Below are positions 1 to 8,890 of a stretch of 64,000 nucleotides of DNA, piece by piece. The notes beneath the pieces are model-generated. The model had not been told where the DNA came from. It saw only the letters and a program-made list of their open reading frames with translations, and made no database searches. Location: positions 3,653,001 through 3,717,000 of the forward strand of contig NZ_CP155567.1 of the NCBI RefSeq assembly GCF_039696035.1, written 5' to 3'. The number at the start of each line of letters is the position of its first letter. Within the stretch, counting starts at the first letter, position 1. This DNA is from Microbulbifer sp. SAOS-129_SWC. Its GTDB lineage: Bacteria > Pseudomonadota > Gammaproteobacteria > Pseudomonadales > Cellvibrionaceae. A program made the translations under genes and the position numbers.

Positions 1-2
1 GC

Positions 3-668
3 AATTCACTGGCCAAACCTTTCCATCGCCGACAGTGGTTGAGTATTGAGCAGGCCGTCAACCACTTGAGCGCCGTGTCCGAAGAGCCACTCACCAGCGG
101 CGATCTGGCCGATCTGGCGGAGGAGCACCAGCTGGAACTCTTCTGGTACCGGCCCGGCCAGCAACTGGCCTACCTCGGCCGCCCGGAAGTGCGCGAACTC
201 GACCAGCCCCTGCGCCTGTGCGCGGAGAACCACAGCGACTGGCATGCCATTGTGGATATCCTGCGCCACCGCCCCGCCCTGCCCGCCTATGAGCAGGACA
301 CCCCGCTACTGGAAGACGCCGCCGGCGACCGCCTGCGTATCACCTTCGACAATCGCGCCCGCCCGGAACCGTTCAGCAGCCGCTGGTACCCGAACTTCGC
401 CGAAATCATGCTGCGCCGCCGCGATGTGGAGCAGCTGGAACCGCAGCTGTTCTCCGCCCAGGACGGGGAAGGCGATATGGACGCGCACCTGCTGCTGAAT
501 GTCATCTGGCAGCTCGAGCAACTGGCGCTGGACAGTATTGAACCGCACCACCCGCCCAGCTGGCTTGCCGACCAGCTGGCGCAGCGCTCTGGCGCTCCCG
601 ACCGCGGCGCGCTCGAGCGGGTCCTGGCCGCCGCCGAGCGCGAGGGGCAGCGCGGCCACCCGCACTGA
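3..668 (+). CDS. Hypothetical protein, 5' end cut by the window edge
   Basis: The frame is open from the first bases of the window to the stop at 668, so the gene very probably begins upstream; a TTG at 39 is the only start-like codon near the edge and has no ribosome binding site. The visible part (about 220 residues) is acidic and soluble, with no signal peptide or membrane segment. Residues after the TTG form helix-rich sequence (EQAVNHLSAV, DLADLAEEHQ) that could be a small DNA-binding-like fold, but I do not recognise the family. Function unknown. The gene is followed directly by the 74-bp repeat array, which could end its transcription. Confidence 0.6.
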   Translation, partial: NSLAKPFHRRQWLSIEQAVNHLSAVSEEPLTSGDLADLAEEHQLELFWYRPGQQLAYLGRPEVRELDQPLRLCAENHSDWHAIVDILRHRPALPAYEQDTPLLEDAAGDRLRITFDNRARPEPFSSRWYPNFAEIMLRRRDVEQLEPQLFSAQDGEGDMDAHLLLNVIWQLEQLALDSIEPHHPPSWLADQLAQRSGAPDRGALERVLAAAEREGQRGHPH

Positions 669-715
669 CACCCGTTGCTTTCCTCCCGGCCCCCATCCCC
701 GCACCCACCGTCCGC

Positions 716-1050
716 GGCGCCTGCGCGCGGAAATTAGCGGTCCTGCTAATTTTTTACTCACGCCATCCCTGGCGTTGGCCCCTTTCGGGACGCCTGCGGC
801 GCGGAAATTAGCTGTCCTGCTAATTTTTTACTCACGCCATCCTTGGCGTTCGCCCCTTTCGGGACGCCTGCGGCGCGGAAATTAGCTGTCCTGCTAATTT
901 TTTACTCACGCCATCCCTGGCGTTCGCCCCTTTCGGGACGCCTGCGGCGCGGAAATTAGCTGTCCTGCTAATTTTTTACTCACGCCATCCTTGGCGTTCG
1001 CCCCTTTCGGGACGCCTGCGGCGCGGAAATTAGCTGTCCTGCTAATTTTT
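716..1050. repeat. Tandem array of 74-bp units carrying terminator-like hairpins
   Basis: AAATTAGC recurs at 731, 805, 879, 953 and 1027, exactly 74 bp apart, giving about 4.5 copies. The units are nearly identical; single-base differences include CCCTGG versus CCTTGG, and the first copy is the most diverged. Each unit has an inverted repeat AAATTAGC-6 nt-GCTAATTT followed by a run of T, which is the form of an intrinsic terminator, and a second hairpin ACGCCA-TCCC-TGGCGT. There are no unique spacers, so it is not a CRISPR array. Confidence 0.9.
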
Positions 1051-1170
1051 CGATCGGTTCCTTCGGTTTTTTTAGCTATTCGCGCTGAACGAAATTTTTA
1101 TAATCGGCATATTGGAAACGGACTGCGGGCGGTACACTCACGGGCAGTCAATAACAGTGCGGAGAGCCCC

Positions 1171-1725
1171 ATGCCGGCCCGGAATAGCAATAACGAATAC
1201 GGTTGGGTGGCCATCGGCCTGCACTGGCTGATGGCGCCGGCCATTATCGGCCTGTTTTTTCTCGGCTGGTGGATGCGCAGCCTCACTTATTACGATGCCT
1301 GGTACCGCGAGGGGCCGGCGCTGCACAAGAGTATCGGCCTGCTGTTACTGGCGCTGCTGCTGGTGCGCCTGTTGTGGAAGCTGCTCAACCGCAGCCCCGC
1401 GGCAGAGCCCGGCACACCGCGCTGGCAGGCACTGGCGGCGCGGCTGACGCACGGCGGCCTCTACCTGTTGCTGCTGGTGATCATGACCTCCGGCTACCTG
1501 ATCTCCACCGCCGACGGCCGCTCGATCGAGGTGTTCGGCTGGTTCGGCGTACCCGCCACCATTCACGGCCTGCCGCACCAGGAGGATATCGCCGGCCAGG
1601 TGCACAAGATTCTGGCCTGGAGCCTGATGGCCGTGGTAGTGCTACACGGGCTGGCGGCACTCAAACACCATTTTATCGACCGCGACGCCACCCTGCGCAA
1701 AATGCTCGGCCGCGGCGCCGGCTAG
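1171..1725 (+). CDS. Cytochrome b561 family membrane protein (CybB-like)
   Basis: A 184-residue di-haem cytochrome b of the inner membrane, expected to pass electrons between quinol and a periplasmic partner. Four hydrophobic segments are visible (about 13-35, 54-72, 95-112, 143-165). Candidate haem-ligand histidines sit in the family pattern: H18 (IGLHWLM), H52 (ALHKSIG), H145 (GQVHKIL) and H159 (VLHGLAALKHH). The ATG at 1171 is chosen because it follows a GGAGAG and the family motif starts just after it; the frame is open further upstream into the repeat array but that part is not protein-like. It lies 37 bp before yceI, a common pairing, so the two are likely co-transcribed. Confidence 0.93.
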   Translation: MPARNSNNEYGWVAIGLHWLMAPAIIGLFFLGWWMRSLTYYDAWYREGPALHKSIGLLLLALLLVRLLWKLLNRSPAAEPGTPRWQALAARLTHGGLYLLLLVIMTSGYLISTADGRSIEVFGWFGVPATIHGLPHQEDIAGQVHKILAWSLMAVVVLHGLAALKHHFIDRDATLRKMLGRGAG

Positions 1726-1762
1726 ACCGACGGAAATAATTCACACAAAAAAGGAGCAAACC

Positions 1763-2329
1763 ATGAAAAAACTCGCCATTTTCCTCGCCGCCACCCTGCT
1801 CGGCACCGCCGCCCAGGCCGCCGAATACAAAATCGATACCCGGGGCGCCCACGCCTTTATCCAGTTCCGCATCAAGCACCTGGGTTACAGCTGGCTCTAT
1901 GGCCGCTTCGACGATTTCGAAGGCACTTTCAATTACGATGCGAAGGCCCCGGAAAAGTCCTCGGTCAACGTCAATATCGACGTATCCAGCCTCGACAGCA
2001 ACCAGGCCGAGCGCGACAAGCACCTGCGCAGCCCGGACTTCCTGAACGTGGCCAAGTACCCCACCGCCACCTTCAAGAGCACCAGCTTTGAGCCGCTCGG
2101 CGACGGCAAGGGCAAACTGTCCGGCGAACTCACCCTGCACGGTGTCACCAAGCCGATCACCATCGCTGTCACCAATATCGGCGGCGGTAAGGATCCCTGG
2201 GGTGGCTACCGCCAGGGCTTCAGCGGCACCACCGAGTTCGCACTGAAAGATTTCGGTATCGACTACGACCTGGGGCCGGCGTCCCAGAAGGTGGAAATGA
2301 TGCTGGATCTCGAGGGCGTGAAAATCTAA
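1763..2329 (+). CDS. yceI: YceI family periplasmic lipid-binding-like protein
   Basis: A 188-residue protein with a clear signal peptide (MKKLAIFLAATLLGTAAQA, cleavage before AEYKID) and the YceI lipocalin-like barrel: FIQFRIKHLGYSWLYGRFDDFEG near the start, SSVNVNIDVSSLDS, RDKHLRSPDFLNVAKYPTATF, and a C-terminal FALKDFGIDY. The family binds isoprenoid or fatty chains in the periplasm; the exact ligand is unknown. A strong AAGGAG lies just before the ATG. It follows a b561 gene, an arrangement seen often, which suggests a link to a membrane quinone or base-stress function. A terminator follows at 2352. Confidence 0.95.
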   Translation: MKKLAIFLAATLLGTAAQAAEYKIDTRGAHAFIQFRIKHLGYSWLYGRFDDFEGTFNYDAKAPEKSSVNVNIDVSSLDSNQAERDKHLRSPDFLNVAKYPTATFKSTSFEPLGDGKGKLSGELTLHGVTKPITIAVTNIGGGKDPWGGYRQGFSGTTEFALKDFGIDYDLGPASQKVEMMLDLEGVKI

Positions 2330-2351
2330 TCCACGCGCTGCGTAACGCCCA

Positions 2352-2384
2352 CAAAAAAGCCCGGCACCTGGCCGGGCTTTTTTG
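2352..2384 (+). terminator. Intrinsic terminator after yceI
   Basis: Inverted repeat AAGCCCGGC-ACCTG-GCCGGGCTT preceded by A and followed by T6, 22 bp after the yceI stop. The symmetric A and T runs mean it could also stop the leftward symporter transcript from the other side. Confidence 0.9.
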
Positions 2385-2434
2385 TGTGTGGATCGCGGCG
2401 GTCACCGCGATCGGGTGGAGTCACCTGTGAAGGC

Positions 2435-3853
2435 TCAGGCGTTGGCCCCACTCACCACGGGGGTGCGTTCGAACCAGCGGGTTGCGGCAAACACCACCAG
2501 GCCGGCGATGATGCCCGGCATGCCTTCGTAAATATCGCTGTTCCAGCCCAGCCAGCGCCACACCAGCGCGGTGGCCAGCCCGATCACGCTCATGGCGATA
2601 TAGGTTTTCTGGCTCGGTCGCGCGCCCAGTGCCAGCACGATCAGCAGCGGCGCAAAGGCCGAGGCCAGGGCGGACCAGGACATGACCACCAGGCTGAACA
2701 CACTCTGCTTGTTCAGCAGCGCCCAGCCCACCGCCACCACGGTGATACCCAGCGTGGCCGCTTTGAGTAGCCAGGATTTTTCCACCCGGTGCGGAATGAC
2801 ATCGTGGGTCAAAGACGCCGAGCAACTCAGCACCAGGGAATCCGCGGTAGACATGGTGGCGGCGAACACGCCCGCCAGAATCAGCCCCACAAACGCCGGA
2901 GACAACAGCTTCATCGCCATCATCGGCAGGGCCAGCTCCGCATCGAAGCTGCCCGCGTCGGGCAGCAGGATACGCGCCAGCATGCCCACACTGGTGGCCA
3001 TCAGATAGAAGGCGGTAAACCAGCCGTAGTACCAGCAGCGCGCCTGCACCATACGGGTTTCGGACTCCAGCGCCATAAAGCGCACCATCACGTGGGGCTG
3101 GCCGATCACGGACAGGCCGGCAAACAGCCAGCCCACCGCAAACAGGATACCGCCCGCCAGGCCCGGCAACAGCAGGTTGTGGGGATACCAGTCGAGGAAA
3201 CCTTCGACCTGCCCCATCTGCGCCACCGCCGCGCCAATACCGCCCACCGACTGGGTGGCCACGACCAGCAGCGAGGCCATCGCCACGATCATCACCATGG
3301 ACTGGGCCGCATCGGTCCAGATGGAAGCACGGATGCCGCCGGCCAGGCAGTAGGCCGCCACAATCACGCCGCCGATTACCGCACCGCTCCACGCGGGCAG
3401 ATCCAGCACGACGTACAGCGCCTTGCCGCCGGCCACCAGCTGCGCGCTGGCGTAGGCGAGCAGGAACAGCAACGACAGGATGCCGGCGAGGCGCTGCCAG
3501 GTACTGAAGTTGGAGCCAGTCCAGGCGCCGATCACGCCGGCATAGCTGGATTCCCCGGTTTTGCCCGTGGCCCGGCACAGGGACTTGTGCACCCACAGCG
3601 AGCCGAGAAAGTCGCCGAGGATCCAGCCCACCATCATCCAGATGGAGGCGAGCCCGGTGGCGTAGGTGTAACCGATCACGCCGATAAACATATAGCCACT
3701 ATTGTTGGTGGCCACCGCAGACAGCCCCACCAGGAACGGCGATACGTCCTGGCTGGCGAGGTAATAGTCTTTCTTGGTACCGCGGCTCTTGATAAAAGAG
3801 CTCATGCCGATGGCGGCAAACATCAACAGGAAAAACAGGAAACTGAGTAACAA
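2435..3853 (-). CDS. Sodium/solute symporter (SSS family, PutP-like)
   Basis: A 472-residue inner-membrane symporter with about 13 hydrophobic segments. SSS features include the early DYYLASQDVSPFLVGLSAVATNNSGYMFIG stretch, GGIRASIWTDAAQSMVM and the sodium-site-like AATMSTADSLVLSCSASLTHDV. The closest recognisable group is proline-type uptake, but substrate is not certain. The start is a TTG at 3853, supported by AGGAG seven bases upstream. It is the last gene of the leftward ectoine block, 71 bp after the TPR gene, so uptake of ectoine, proline or another compatible solute is an attractive guess. Confidence 0.88.
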   Translation of the reverse strand: MLLSFLFFLLMFAAIGMSSFIKSRGTKKDYYLASQDVSPFLVGLSAVATNNSGYMFIGVIGYTYATGLASIWMMVGWILGDFLGSLWVHKSLCRATGKTGESSYAGVIGAWTGSNFSTWQRLAGILSLLFLLAYASAQLVAGGKALYVVLDLPAWSGAVIGGVIVAAYCLAGGIRASIWTDAAQSMVMIVAMASLLVVATQSVGGIGAAVAQMGQVEGFLDWYPHNLLLPGLAGGILFAVGWLFAGLSVIGQPHVMVRFMALESETRMVQARCWYYGWFTAFYLMATSVGMLARILLPDAGSFDAELALPMMAMKLLSPAFVGLILAGVFAATMSTADSLVLSCSASLTHDVIPHRVEKSWLLKAATLGITVVAVGWALLNKQSVFSLVVMSWSALASAFAPLLIVLALGARPSQKTYIAMSVIGLATALVWRWLGWNSDIYEGMPGIIAGLVVFAATRWFERTPVVSGANA

Positions 3854-3924
3854 GGGACGCTCCTCTGCCTTGCGGTTAAGGCACTGTTATTAAAATTGTA
3901 CGGGCAAAAAGTTGTCGCTGCGGA

Positions 3925-4851
3925 TCAGGCCGTCTCCCCACTCTCGGCCAGCGGTTGAATCCCCATCAGCTCGACAAACGGCGGGTATTCGTGCAGGCGC
4001 TCCAGCGCCGCATCTTCCATCGCCTCGTCGCGATAGGCCGGAGATTTACCCAGCGCCCGCGCCAGGTAATCCACTGCCTCTTCCCACTGCTCCTCGTGCG
4101 CGTGGGCACAGGCCAGCTGGTAGTAGGCGTTGCCGTTGTCGCCGTCGATTTCCAGCGCCTGCCGGCACAGGTTGATGGCCCACTGCGGCTCACCCAGCTC
4201 GAGCACGGCGTCGGCCTTGTAGGTAAGCGCCTCGCAATCGTCGCTGCGCAGGGTGAGGATCTGATCGTAGATCGCAATCTTGCTTGCCGGCGTCTGCTCG
4301 CGCCCGGCGCGCAACCACAGGGACTGCACTTCCTGGGTCAGCTCGATCTCGTCGCGGTTGTGCTCGATATGGCGGGTCTTCTCGCTGAGCTGCTCTTCAA
4401 TGCTGCGCAGGCGCTCTTCGTACTGGCTCACCAGCTCGGAAATTTCTTCCGTGGCGAGGTTGTGCACCTTCTCCTTGATATCGCGGATGGAGGTCCAGCC
4501 CACCAACACCAGCATGGAACTGATACCGGCGATCAGATAAAAGAAGTAGGTCACCGTATCGGTGGCGTAGGTAATGGCCTTGTCGGCGGTGCTGACCTGC
4601 CGATCAACCATTTTCTCGGTAAGCGCCACGCGCTGCGCGGCCATATCCTTGCGCAGCTGTTTCAGTTCATCGAGCACATAGCGCTCGATGAAGGGGGTGT
4701 ACAGCGGCTTGTCCAGATGGTCGACACGCTCCTGCATCCGCTGCTGTTGCGCCGCGTCGTCGGCAGCCGCCGGCGGCGTTTCCGCGGCGGCGCCGAGCGT
4801 ACCCAGCGCAAACAGCAGCAGTGCGGACAGCAGCGCCGTCAGGCTGCGCAT
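3925..4851 (-). CDS. Membrane-anchored coiled-coil/TPR protein in the ectoine operon
   Basis: A 308-residue protein of unknown function. It has a signal-like N-terminus (1-23), a polar stretch, one strong membrane segment (about 99-120, FFYLIAGISSMLVLVGW), a coiled coil (about 125-175, rich in E, R and Q), then two to three TPR-like helical pairs (about 190-270, for example DNGNAYYQLACAHAHEEQWEEAVDYLARAL). The TPR half should be cytoplasmic if the signal-like segment is cleaved. Its ATG overlaps the end of the aspartokinase gene by 13 bp, so translation is probably coupled. That places it inside the osmoadaptation operon, yet it is not a known ectoine gene. A scaffold or a regulator of the adjacent transporter is possible. 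Confidence 0.85.
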   Translation of the reverse strand: MRSLTALLSALLLFALGTLGAAAETPPAAADDAAQQQRMQERVDHLDKPLYTPFIERYVLDELKQLRKDMAAQRVALTEKMVDRQVSTADKAITYATDTVTYFFYLIAGISSMLVLVGWTSIRDIKEKVHNLATEEISELVSQYEERLRSIEEQLSEKTRHIEHNRDEIELTQEVQSLWLRAGREQTPASKIAIYDQILTLRSDDCEALTYKADAVLELGEPQWAINLCRQALEIDGDNGNAYYQLACAHAHEEQWEEAVDYLARALGKSPAYRDEAMEDAALERLHEYPPFVELMGIQPLAESGETA

Positions 4852-6284
4852 ATTGCTTCACCGTGGTCGTATACCTCGACCAGGGCGTGGTGCAGGCTCT
4901 TTACGGCACTTTCGTAGTCGCTCTCGTTGACGACGAACTGCATATCCACCTGGCGCATGGACTGGTGCACGGCCAACACGCTGATACCGGAGCGCGCCAG
5001 TGCGGCCACGGCGCGGGACAGCATGCCCGGCACCTTCATGTCACTGCCAATCGCCGATACCACGGCTACCTTGCGCACCTGAATGTCGCAATCCGGATAC
5101 TGCGCGCAGATATTGCTGCGGATGCGCTTCACCGTTTTCAGGTTGTTACCCAGGAAGTGGGTGATGGTGTTGGCATTGGTATCCTTGGTGACCACATTGC
5201 CCTTGAAGCGCGCGATGATCTCGTTGATCGCGCGATCGTAGCTGGTCATCAGGCCCATCATGTCCTGGTCGAAACACTCGACAGCGTAGATATTCTTGCG
5301 CCCGGCGATGATCTCCACGCACGGGGTCTCGCTGACGTAGTCACCGGTCACCAGGGTACCGCGGTGCTCCGGCTCAAAGGTGTTCATGACGCGCAGCGGA
5401 ATTTCCTGCTGGCGCAGGCCCTTGGCCGCGCGCGGGTGGATAGCCTCCATCCCCAGGTTGGCCAGCTGGTCGGCCACGTCGTAGTTGGTGCGGCCGATCG
5501 GCACTGCCTGGTCCTCGCCAACGAGGCGCGGATCGGCACTGCTCAGGTGGTATTCCTTGTGAATGATCGCTTCACAGGCTTCGGTGATTACCGCGATGCG
5601 GCTGAAAGTCATCTCGCTGTAACCGCGCGCAAAGCTCTTCATCAGGCCTTCGGCGGTGTGCGCATAACCGGTCACGATCGGCAATTCACGCGCGAGATCG
5701 ATCTCGCTGAAAGCGCGCTCGATGCGCTCATCGAGGGTCAGGTGCTCGCCGTCCTGCCAGCCGGTCAGGTCGACAAAGCGCGCCGCAATTCCCTCCTGGC
5801 GCAGCAGCTCGGCGGTGTTCCAGGCGCTGTGCGCCTCGCCCAGGCTGGCCAGCATCTCGCTGACGGTGTTGAGGTGCCCTTCGAGGGCGAAGTGCCCGTG
5901 CTGGCAGACCCGCTCCAGGTCGGCCAGGCAGCGCTCGGCATCCTGCAGGCGTTCGCCGATAAAGGTATTGGCCTTTTTCAGCTGTTCCGGTTCGGTAAAC
6001 AGGGTACCGTTGATCTCCTCCATGCGCTCGCGCAGGCCGCTGACAGCCTCAGACCAGCTGCCCTCTTCATCGGCACTGGCAAACAGGGCGAAGATACCCG
6101 GACGGCCGGACTTTTTGTGTTCGAGCAGCATATCGGTAATGCCGCCGTAAGCGGAGACAACAAAAATTCGCTGGTAGACATCGTCCACCCCGACTTTGCC
6201 GTCCTTGAAAATGATGTTGTCGCGAACTGCGGCATAGTCGTTCATGGACGTGCCGCCGATTTTTTCCACCGTGTGTTGTTTCAT
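4839..6284 (-). CDS. ask: Aspartate kinase of the ectoine pathway (Ask_Ect)
   Basis: Phosphorylates aspartate, the first step towards aspartate semialdehyde and so ectoine. The 481-residue protein starts MKQHTVEKIGGTSM, the KIGGTSM motif typical of the ectoine-linked aspartokinase group, which usually differs in feedback control from housekeeping LysC. C-terminal ACT-type regulatory sequence is visible (VAVVSAIGSDMKVPGMLSRAVAALARSGISVLAVHQSMRQVDMQFVVN). The ATG at 6284 is preferred because AGGA precedes it and the family begins there; the longer open frame to 6350 runs through a hairpin. It is the fourth gene of the ectABC-ask set. Confidence 0.93.
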   Translation of the reverse strand: MKQHTVEKIGGTSMNDYAAVRDNIIFKDGKVGVDDVYQRIFVVSAYGGITDMLLEHKKSGRPGIFALFASADEEGSWSEAVSGLRERMEEINGTLFTEPEQLKKANTFIGERLQDAERCLADLERVCQHGHFALEGHLNTVSEMLASLGEAHSAWNTAELLRQEGIAARFVDLTGWQDGEHLTLDERIERAFSEIDLARELPIVTGYAHTAEGLMKSFARGYSEMTFSRIAVITEACEAIIHKEYHLSSADPRLVGEDQAVPIGRTNYDVADQLANLGMEAIHPRAAKGLRQQEIPLRVMNTFEPEHRGTLVTGDYVSETPCVEIIAGRKNIYAVECFDQDMMGLMTSYDRAINEIIARFKGNVVTKDTNANTITHFLGNNLKTVKRIRSNICAQYPDCDIQVRKVAVVSAIGSDMKVPGMLSRAVAALARSGISVLAVHQSMRQVDMQFVVNESDYESAVKSLHHALVEVYDHGEAICAA

Positions 6285-6318
6285 GGTTTTCCTGTAGATG
6301 CTTGGTGAGCTTGTTCGT

Positions 6319-6342
6319 GAACCGGCGCCGCAGCGCCGGTTC
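6319..6342. promoter_or_regulatory. Stem-loop between ectC and ask
   Basis: Perfect 9-bp inverted repeat GAACCGGCG-CCGCAG-CGCCGGTTC in the 75-bp gap between the ectC stop and the ask start. There is no T run, so it is unlikely to be a full terminator; it could protect or process the operon mRNA and set the ask to ectABC ratio. Confidence 0.6.
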
Positions 6343-6359
6343 GGCAACACAACATCTAT

Positions 6360-6761
6360 TTATTTGCCGGAAACCTCTTCCGCATCCAGTTCGTAGGCAC
6401 CATCGGCATTGTGCACTTCCTTGCCGTGCAGCGGCGGGTTGAACACACAGGCCATTTTCATTTCGGTTTTGCCACGCAGAATGTGCTTGTCGTGCTGGTC
6501 GAGAACGTAGATGGTACCCGGCTTGATTTCGTACACCTTGCCATCCGCCACGGTTTCGACACTGCCTTCACCGGAAATGCAGTACACAGACTCCAGGTGG
6601 TTCTGGTAGTGCAGGTGCAGCTCGGCACCTTCAAAGATAGTGGTGATGTGGAAGGAAAAGCCCATGTTGTCCTGCTTCAGCAGCAGGCGGGTGCTGTCCC
6701 AGCCCTCGGAAACAATCTTGCGGTCAGTTTTTTCGGCTTCTTGCAGACTTCTAACAATCAT
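6360..6761 (-). CDS. ectC: L-ectoine synthase
   Basis: Cyclises N-gamma-acetyl-diaminobutyrate to ectoine, the last step of the pathway, in the cytoplasm. The 133-residue cupin matches the family in length and motifs: [16 protein letters not shown] at the N-terminus, [66 protein letters not shown] and [14 protein letters not shown]. The ATG at 6761 is chosen over an in-frame TTG at 6782 because the family starts at MIVRSL and GAGAG lies upstream. The gap to ectB is short, in the order ectABC. Confidence 0.97.
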   Translation of the reverse strand: MIVRSLQEAEKTDRKIVSEGWDSTRLLLKQDNMGFSFHITTIFEGAELHLHYQNHLESVYCISGEGSVETVADGKVYEIKPGTIYVLDQHDKHILRGKTEMKMACVFNPPLHGKEVHNADGAYELDAEEVSGK

Positions 6762-6812
6762 TACTGGTCTCTCATCAATCAAAGAATCAGGTTATTTCGC
6801 GGGCGGTGCCGA

Positions 6813-8159
6813 TCAGGCGGCGCCGGCCAGTTCGCCTTTCTTGTCAGCGGCCTTCTCGGCAGCGGAGTCATCGTCGGCAAAGAAATCGTGTTCTTCCGGC
6901 ACCTCGGTACCTTTCAGAACTTTTTCCACCGCCGCTTCAACGATATCCAGGCTGCGCTTGAGGTTCTCGTCACTGATGGTCAGCGGACACAGGGTTTTCA
7001 CCACCTGGTCGTCGGCACCACTGGTCTCGATGACCAGGCCGTTCTTGAACGCTTCGCTGGTGATCTTGCCGGCCAGTTCGCCGCTGATGCAGTTCAGACC
7101 GCGGAACATACCGCGACCGCGGGTGGTCATGTTGCCGTCGCCGAACTTCTCCACGATCGCGTTCAGGCGCTCACCGATGTAGTCGCCCTTGCGCTGCACT
7201 TCCTTGGCGAACTTGTCGTCGCTCCAGTAGTGGTTGATCGCCGCAGTCGCGGTGACGAACGCCAGGTTGTTGCCGCGGAAGGTACCGTTGTGCTCACCGG
7301 GCTTCCATTGGTCCAGCTCCGGGCGCATCAGCACAACCGCGAACGGCAGGCCGTAGCCGGACAGGGACTTGGACAGGGTCACGATATCCGGCTTGATACC
7401 CGCGTCTTCAAAGCTGAAGAAGCTGCCGGTACGGCCACAGCCCGCCTGGATGTCGTCGACAATCAGCAGCACATCATGCTTGTGGCAGACCGCCTGCAGA
7501 TTGCGCAGCCACTCGGCGCTGGCCGCGTTGATGCCGCCCTCGCCCTGTACGGTTTCCACCATGACTGCCGCAGGGTGGTCGATGCCGCTGGAGGAATCGG
7601 ACAGCACCTTGTCCAGATAGGCGGTGGTGTCGATGTCGTCGCCCAGGTAGCCGTCGTACGGGATGCGCGAAACACCGCTCATGCTGGTTCCGGCAGCGCC
7701 GCGGTGGTGGGAGTTACCGGTGGCGGCCAGGGCGCCCATGCTGCAGCCGTGGAAACCGTTGGTGAAGGAGATGATGTTCTCGCGGCCCTTGTACTTGCGC
7801 GCAATCTTCATCGCCGCTTCCACGGCGTTGGTGCCGGTGGGACCGGTGAATTGCATGACGTAGTTCAGTTCGCGCGGCTGCAGGATCTTCGTGGCGAAGG
7901 CTTCCAGGAATTCGCGCTTGGCCTTGGTGTGCAGGTCGAGACCGTGGGTAATACCGTCCTGCTGGATGTATTCGATCAGGGCTTCCTTGAACAGCGGGTT
8001 GTTGTGACCGTAGTTCAGGGTGCCGGCACCGCCGAGAAAGTCCAGGTACTGGGTGCCGTCCTCGTCATAGAGGTACTCGCCCTGAGCTTTGTTAAATACG
8101 CGCGGAAAAGCGCGGGCATAGCTCTGTACTTCCGATTCGATCTCGTCAAAAACTTTCAT
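6813..8159 (-). CDS. ectB: Diaminobutyrate--2-oxoglutarate transaminase
   Basis: Converts aspartate semialdehyde to L-2,4-diaminobutyrate using glutamate as amino donor. The 448-residue class III PLP aminotransferase shows [15 protein letters not shown] near the start, a phosphate-binding region [17 protein letters not shown], the acidic [17 protein letters not shown] and the PLP lysine in [12 protein letters not shown]. It is slightly longer than usual; the extra length is an acidic, low-complexity C-terminal tail ([27 protein letters not shown] region). It is the second gene of the ectoine operon. Confidence 0.97.
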   Translation of the reverse strand: MKVFDEIESEVQSYARAFPRVFNKAQGEYLYDEDGTQYLDFLGGAGTLNYGHNNPLFKEALIEYIQQDGITHGLDLHTKAKREFLEAFATKILQPRELNYVMQFTGPTGTNAVEAAMKIARKYKGRENIISFTNGFHGCSMGALAATGNSHHRGAAGTSMSGVSRIPYDGYLGDDIDTTAYLDKVLSDSSSGIDHPAAVMVETVQGEGGINAASAEWLRNLQAVCHKHDVLLIVDDIQAGCGRTGSFFSFEDAGIKPDIVTLSKSLSGYGLPFAVVLMRPELDQWKPGEHNGTFRGNNLAFVTATAAINHYWSDDKFAKEVQRKGDYIGERLNAIVEKFGDGNMTTRGRGMFRGLNCISGELAGKITSEAFKNGLVIETSGADDQVVKTLCPLTISDENLKRSLDIVEAAVEKVLKGTEVPEEHDFFADDDSAAEKAADKKGELAGAA

Positions 8160-8215
8160 GTAGGCAACCTTTTATGGGTGAATTGGGAATTCGCAGTGAA
8201 TGAAATTGGGCAGCA

Positions 8216-8839
8216 TCAGCCATCGACTGCCGCTTGGGAAAACGGCCCGATACGCAGCAGCATCTCGCTGTCGTGACGTCCCTGGAAATGGCGCTCGCGA
8301 TCAAACATCACCGAATCGCCGCACTCCGCCCCGAGCCGGCGGGCGAGGCCGCGGAACAGCGCCCAGGAGGCTTCGTTGTCGGGGGTGATGGTGGTTTCCA
8401 GGTAGCGCACCGCAGCGCAGGCCGGGCGGCTCAGGATCTCGCGGATCATGCGCCCGGCCAGGCCCTGGCCGCGGCCGGCTTCGGCCACCGCCACCTGCCA
8501 GACAAACAGCGTGTCGGGGCGCTCCGGCACCAGGTAGCCGGACACAAAGCCGGCGAGGGCACCATCGATCTCGGCGGCAACGCTGGTGTCGGCGAAATGG
8601 CTCGCCTGCAGCAGGTTGCAGTAGATGGAGTTTTCATCCAGGGGGGGACATTGACTGATCAGTCGATGCACATCGGCACCGTCTTCACTGACCGGCCTGC
8701 GCAGCAGGGCTTCCCTGGTAGCGGAATCCTGCCGCGCGGTGACCTTTTCTTCCGGAGACTCTTCAGTTTTGCTTTCCGAGCTTCCGCTCTGCGATTTCGT
8801 AACGCTTGTGGCGCTCAAACCAATACCTTTAGTCGTCAA
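8216..8839 (-). CDS. ectA: Diaminobutyrate acetyltransferase
   Basis: A GNAT-family enzyme that acetylates diaminobutyrate on the gamma amino group. Core motifs are RRPVSEDGADVHRLISQCPPLDENS, NLLQASHFADTSVAAE, VWQVAVAEAGRGQGLAGRMI (acetyl-CoA loop) and LETTITPDNEASWALFRGLA. The first 45 residues are a polar, Ser/Glu-rich extension beyond the usual EctA core. No ATG is available: the frame offers a TTG at 8839 with no clear ribosome site and a TTG at 8818 preceded by TAAAGG at good spacing, so 8818 may be the real start. It is the first gene of the operon, divergent from ectR. Confidence 0.94.
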   Translation of the reverse strand: MTTKGIGLSATSVTKSQSGSSESKTEESPEEKVTARQDSATREALLRRPVSEDGADVHRLISQCPPLDENSIYCNLLQASHFADTSVAAEIDGALAGFVSGYLVPERPDTLFVWQVAVAEAGRGQGLAGRMIREILSRPACAAVRYLETTITPDNEASWALFRGLARRLGAECGDSVMFDRERHFQGRHDSEMLLRIGPFSQAAVDG

Positions 8840-8890
8840 ATTTTCGATTGATACAAAAAAGACGTCATAGACGCCTCAATGCACACTCAT

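Noticed and set aside
716..1050. CRISPR array
   Set aside because: The 74-bp units are contiguous with no spacers, and no cas genes are present.
2435..3853. Assignment as a specific ectoine transporter
   Set aside because: Family is clear (SSS) but substrate residues could not be checked; ectoine carriers of other families (TRAP, BCCT) are better known.
4821..6308. Long open frame antisense to the ask gene
   Set aside because: It mirrors a well-supported gene, has a composition typical of antisense frames in GC-rich DNA (His/Gly/Ala/Val/Gln rich) and no family match or ribosome site.
6411..8276. Open frame of 621 codons opposite ectB and ectC
   Set aside because: Spans three real genes in antisense; protein is low complexity and matches nothing known.
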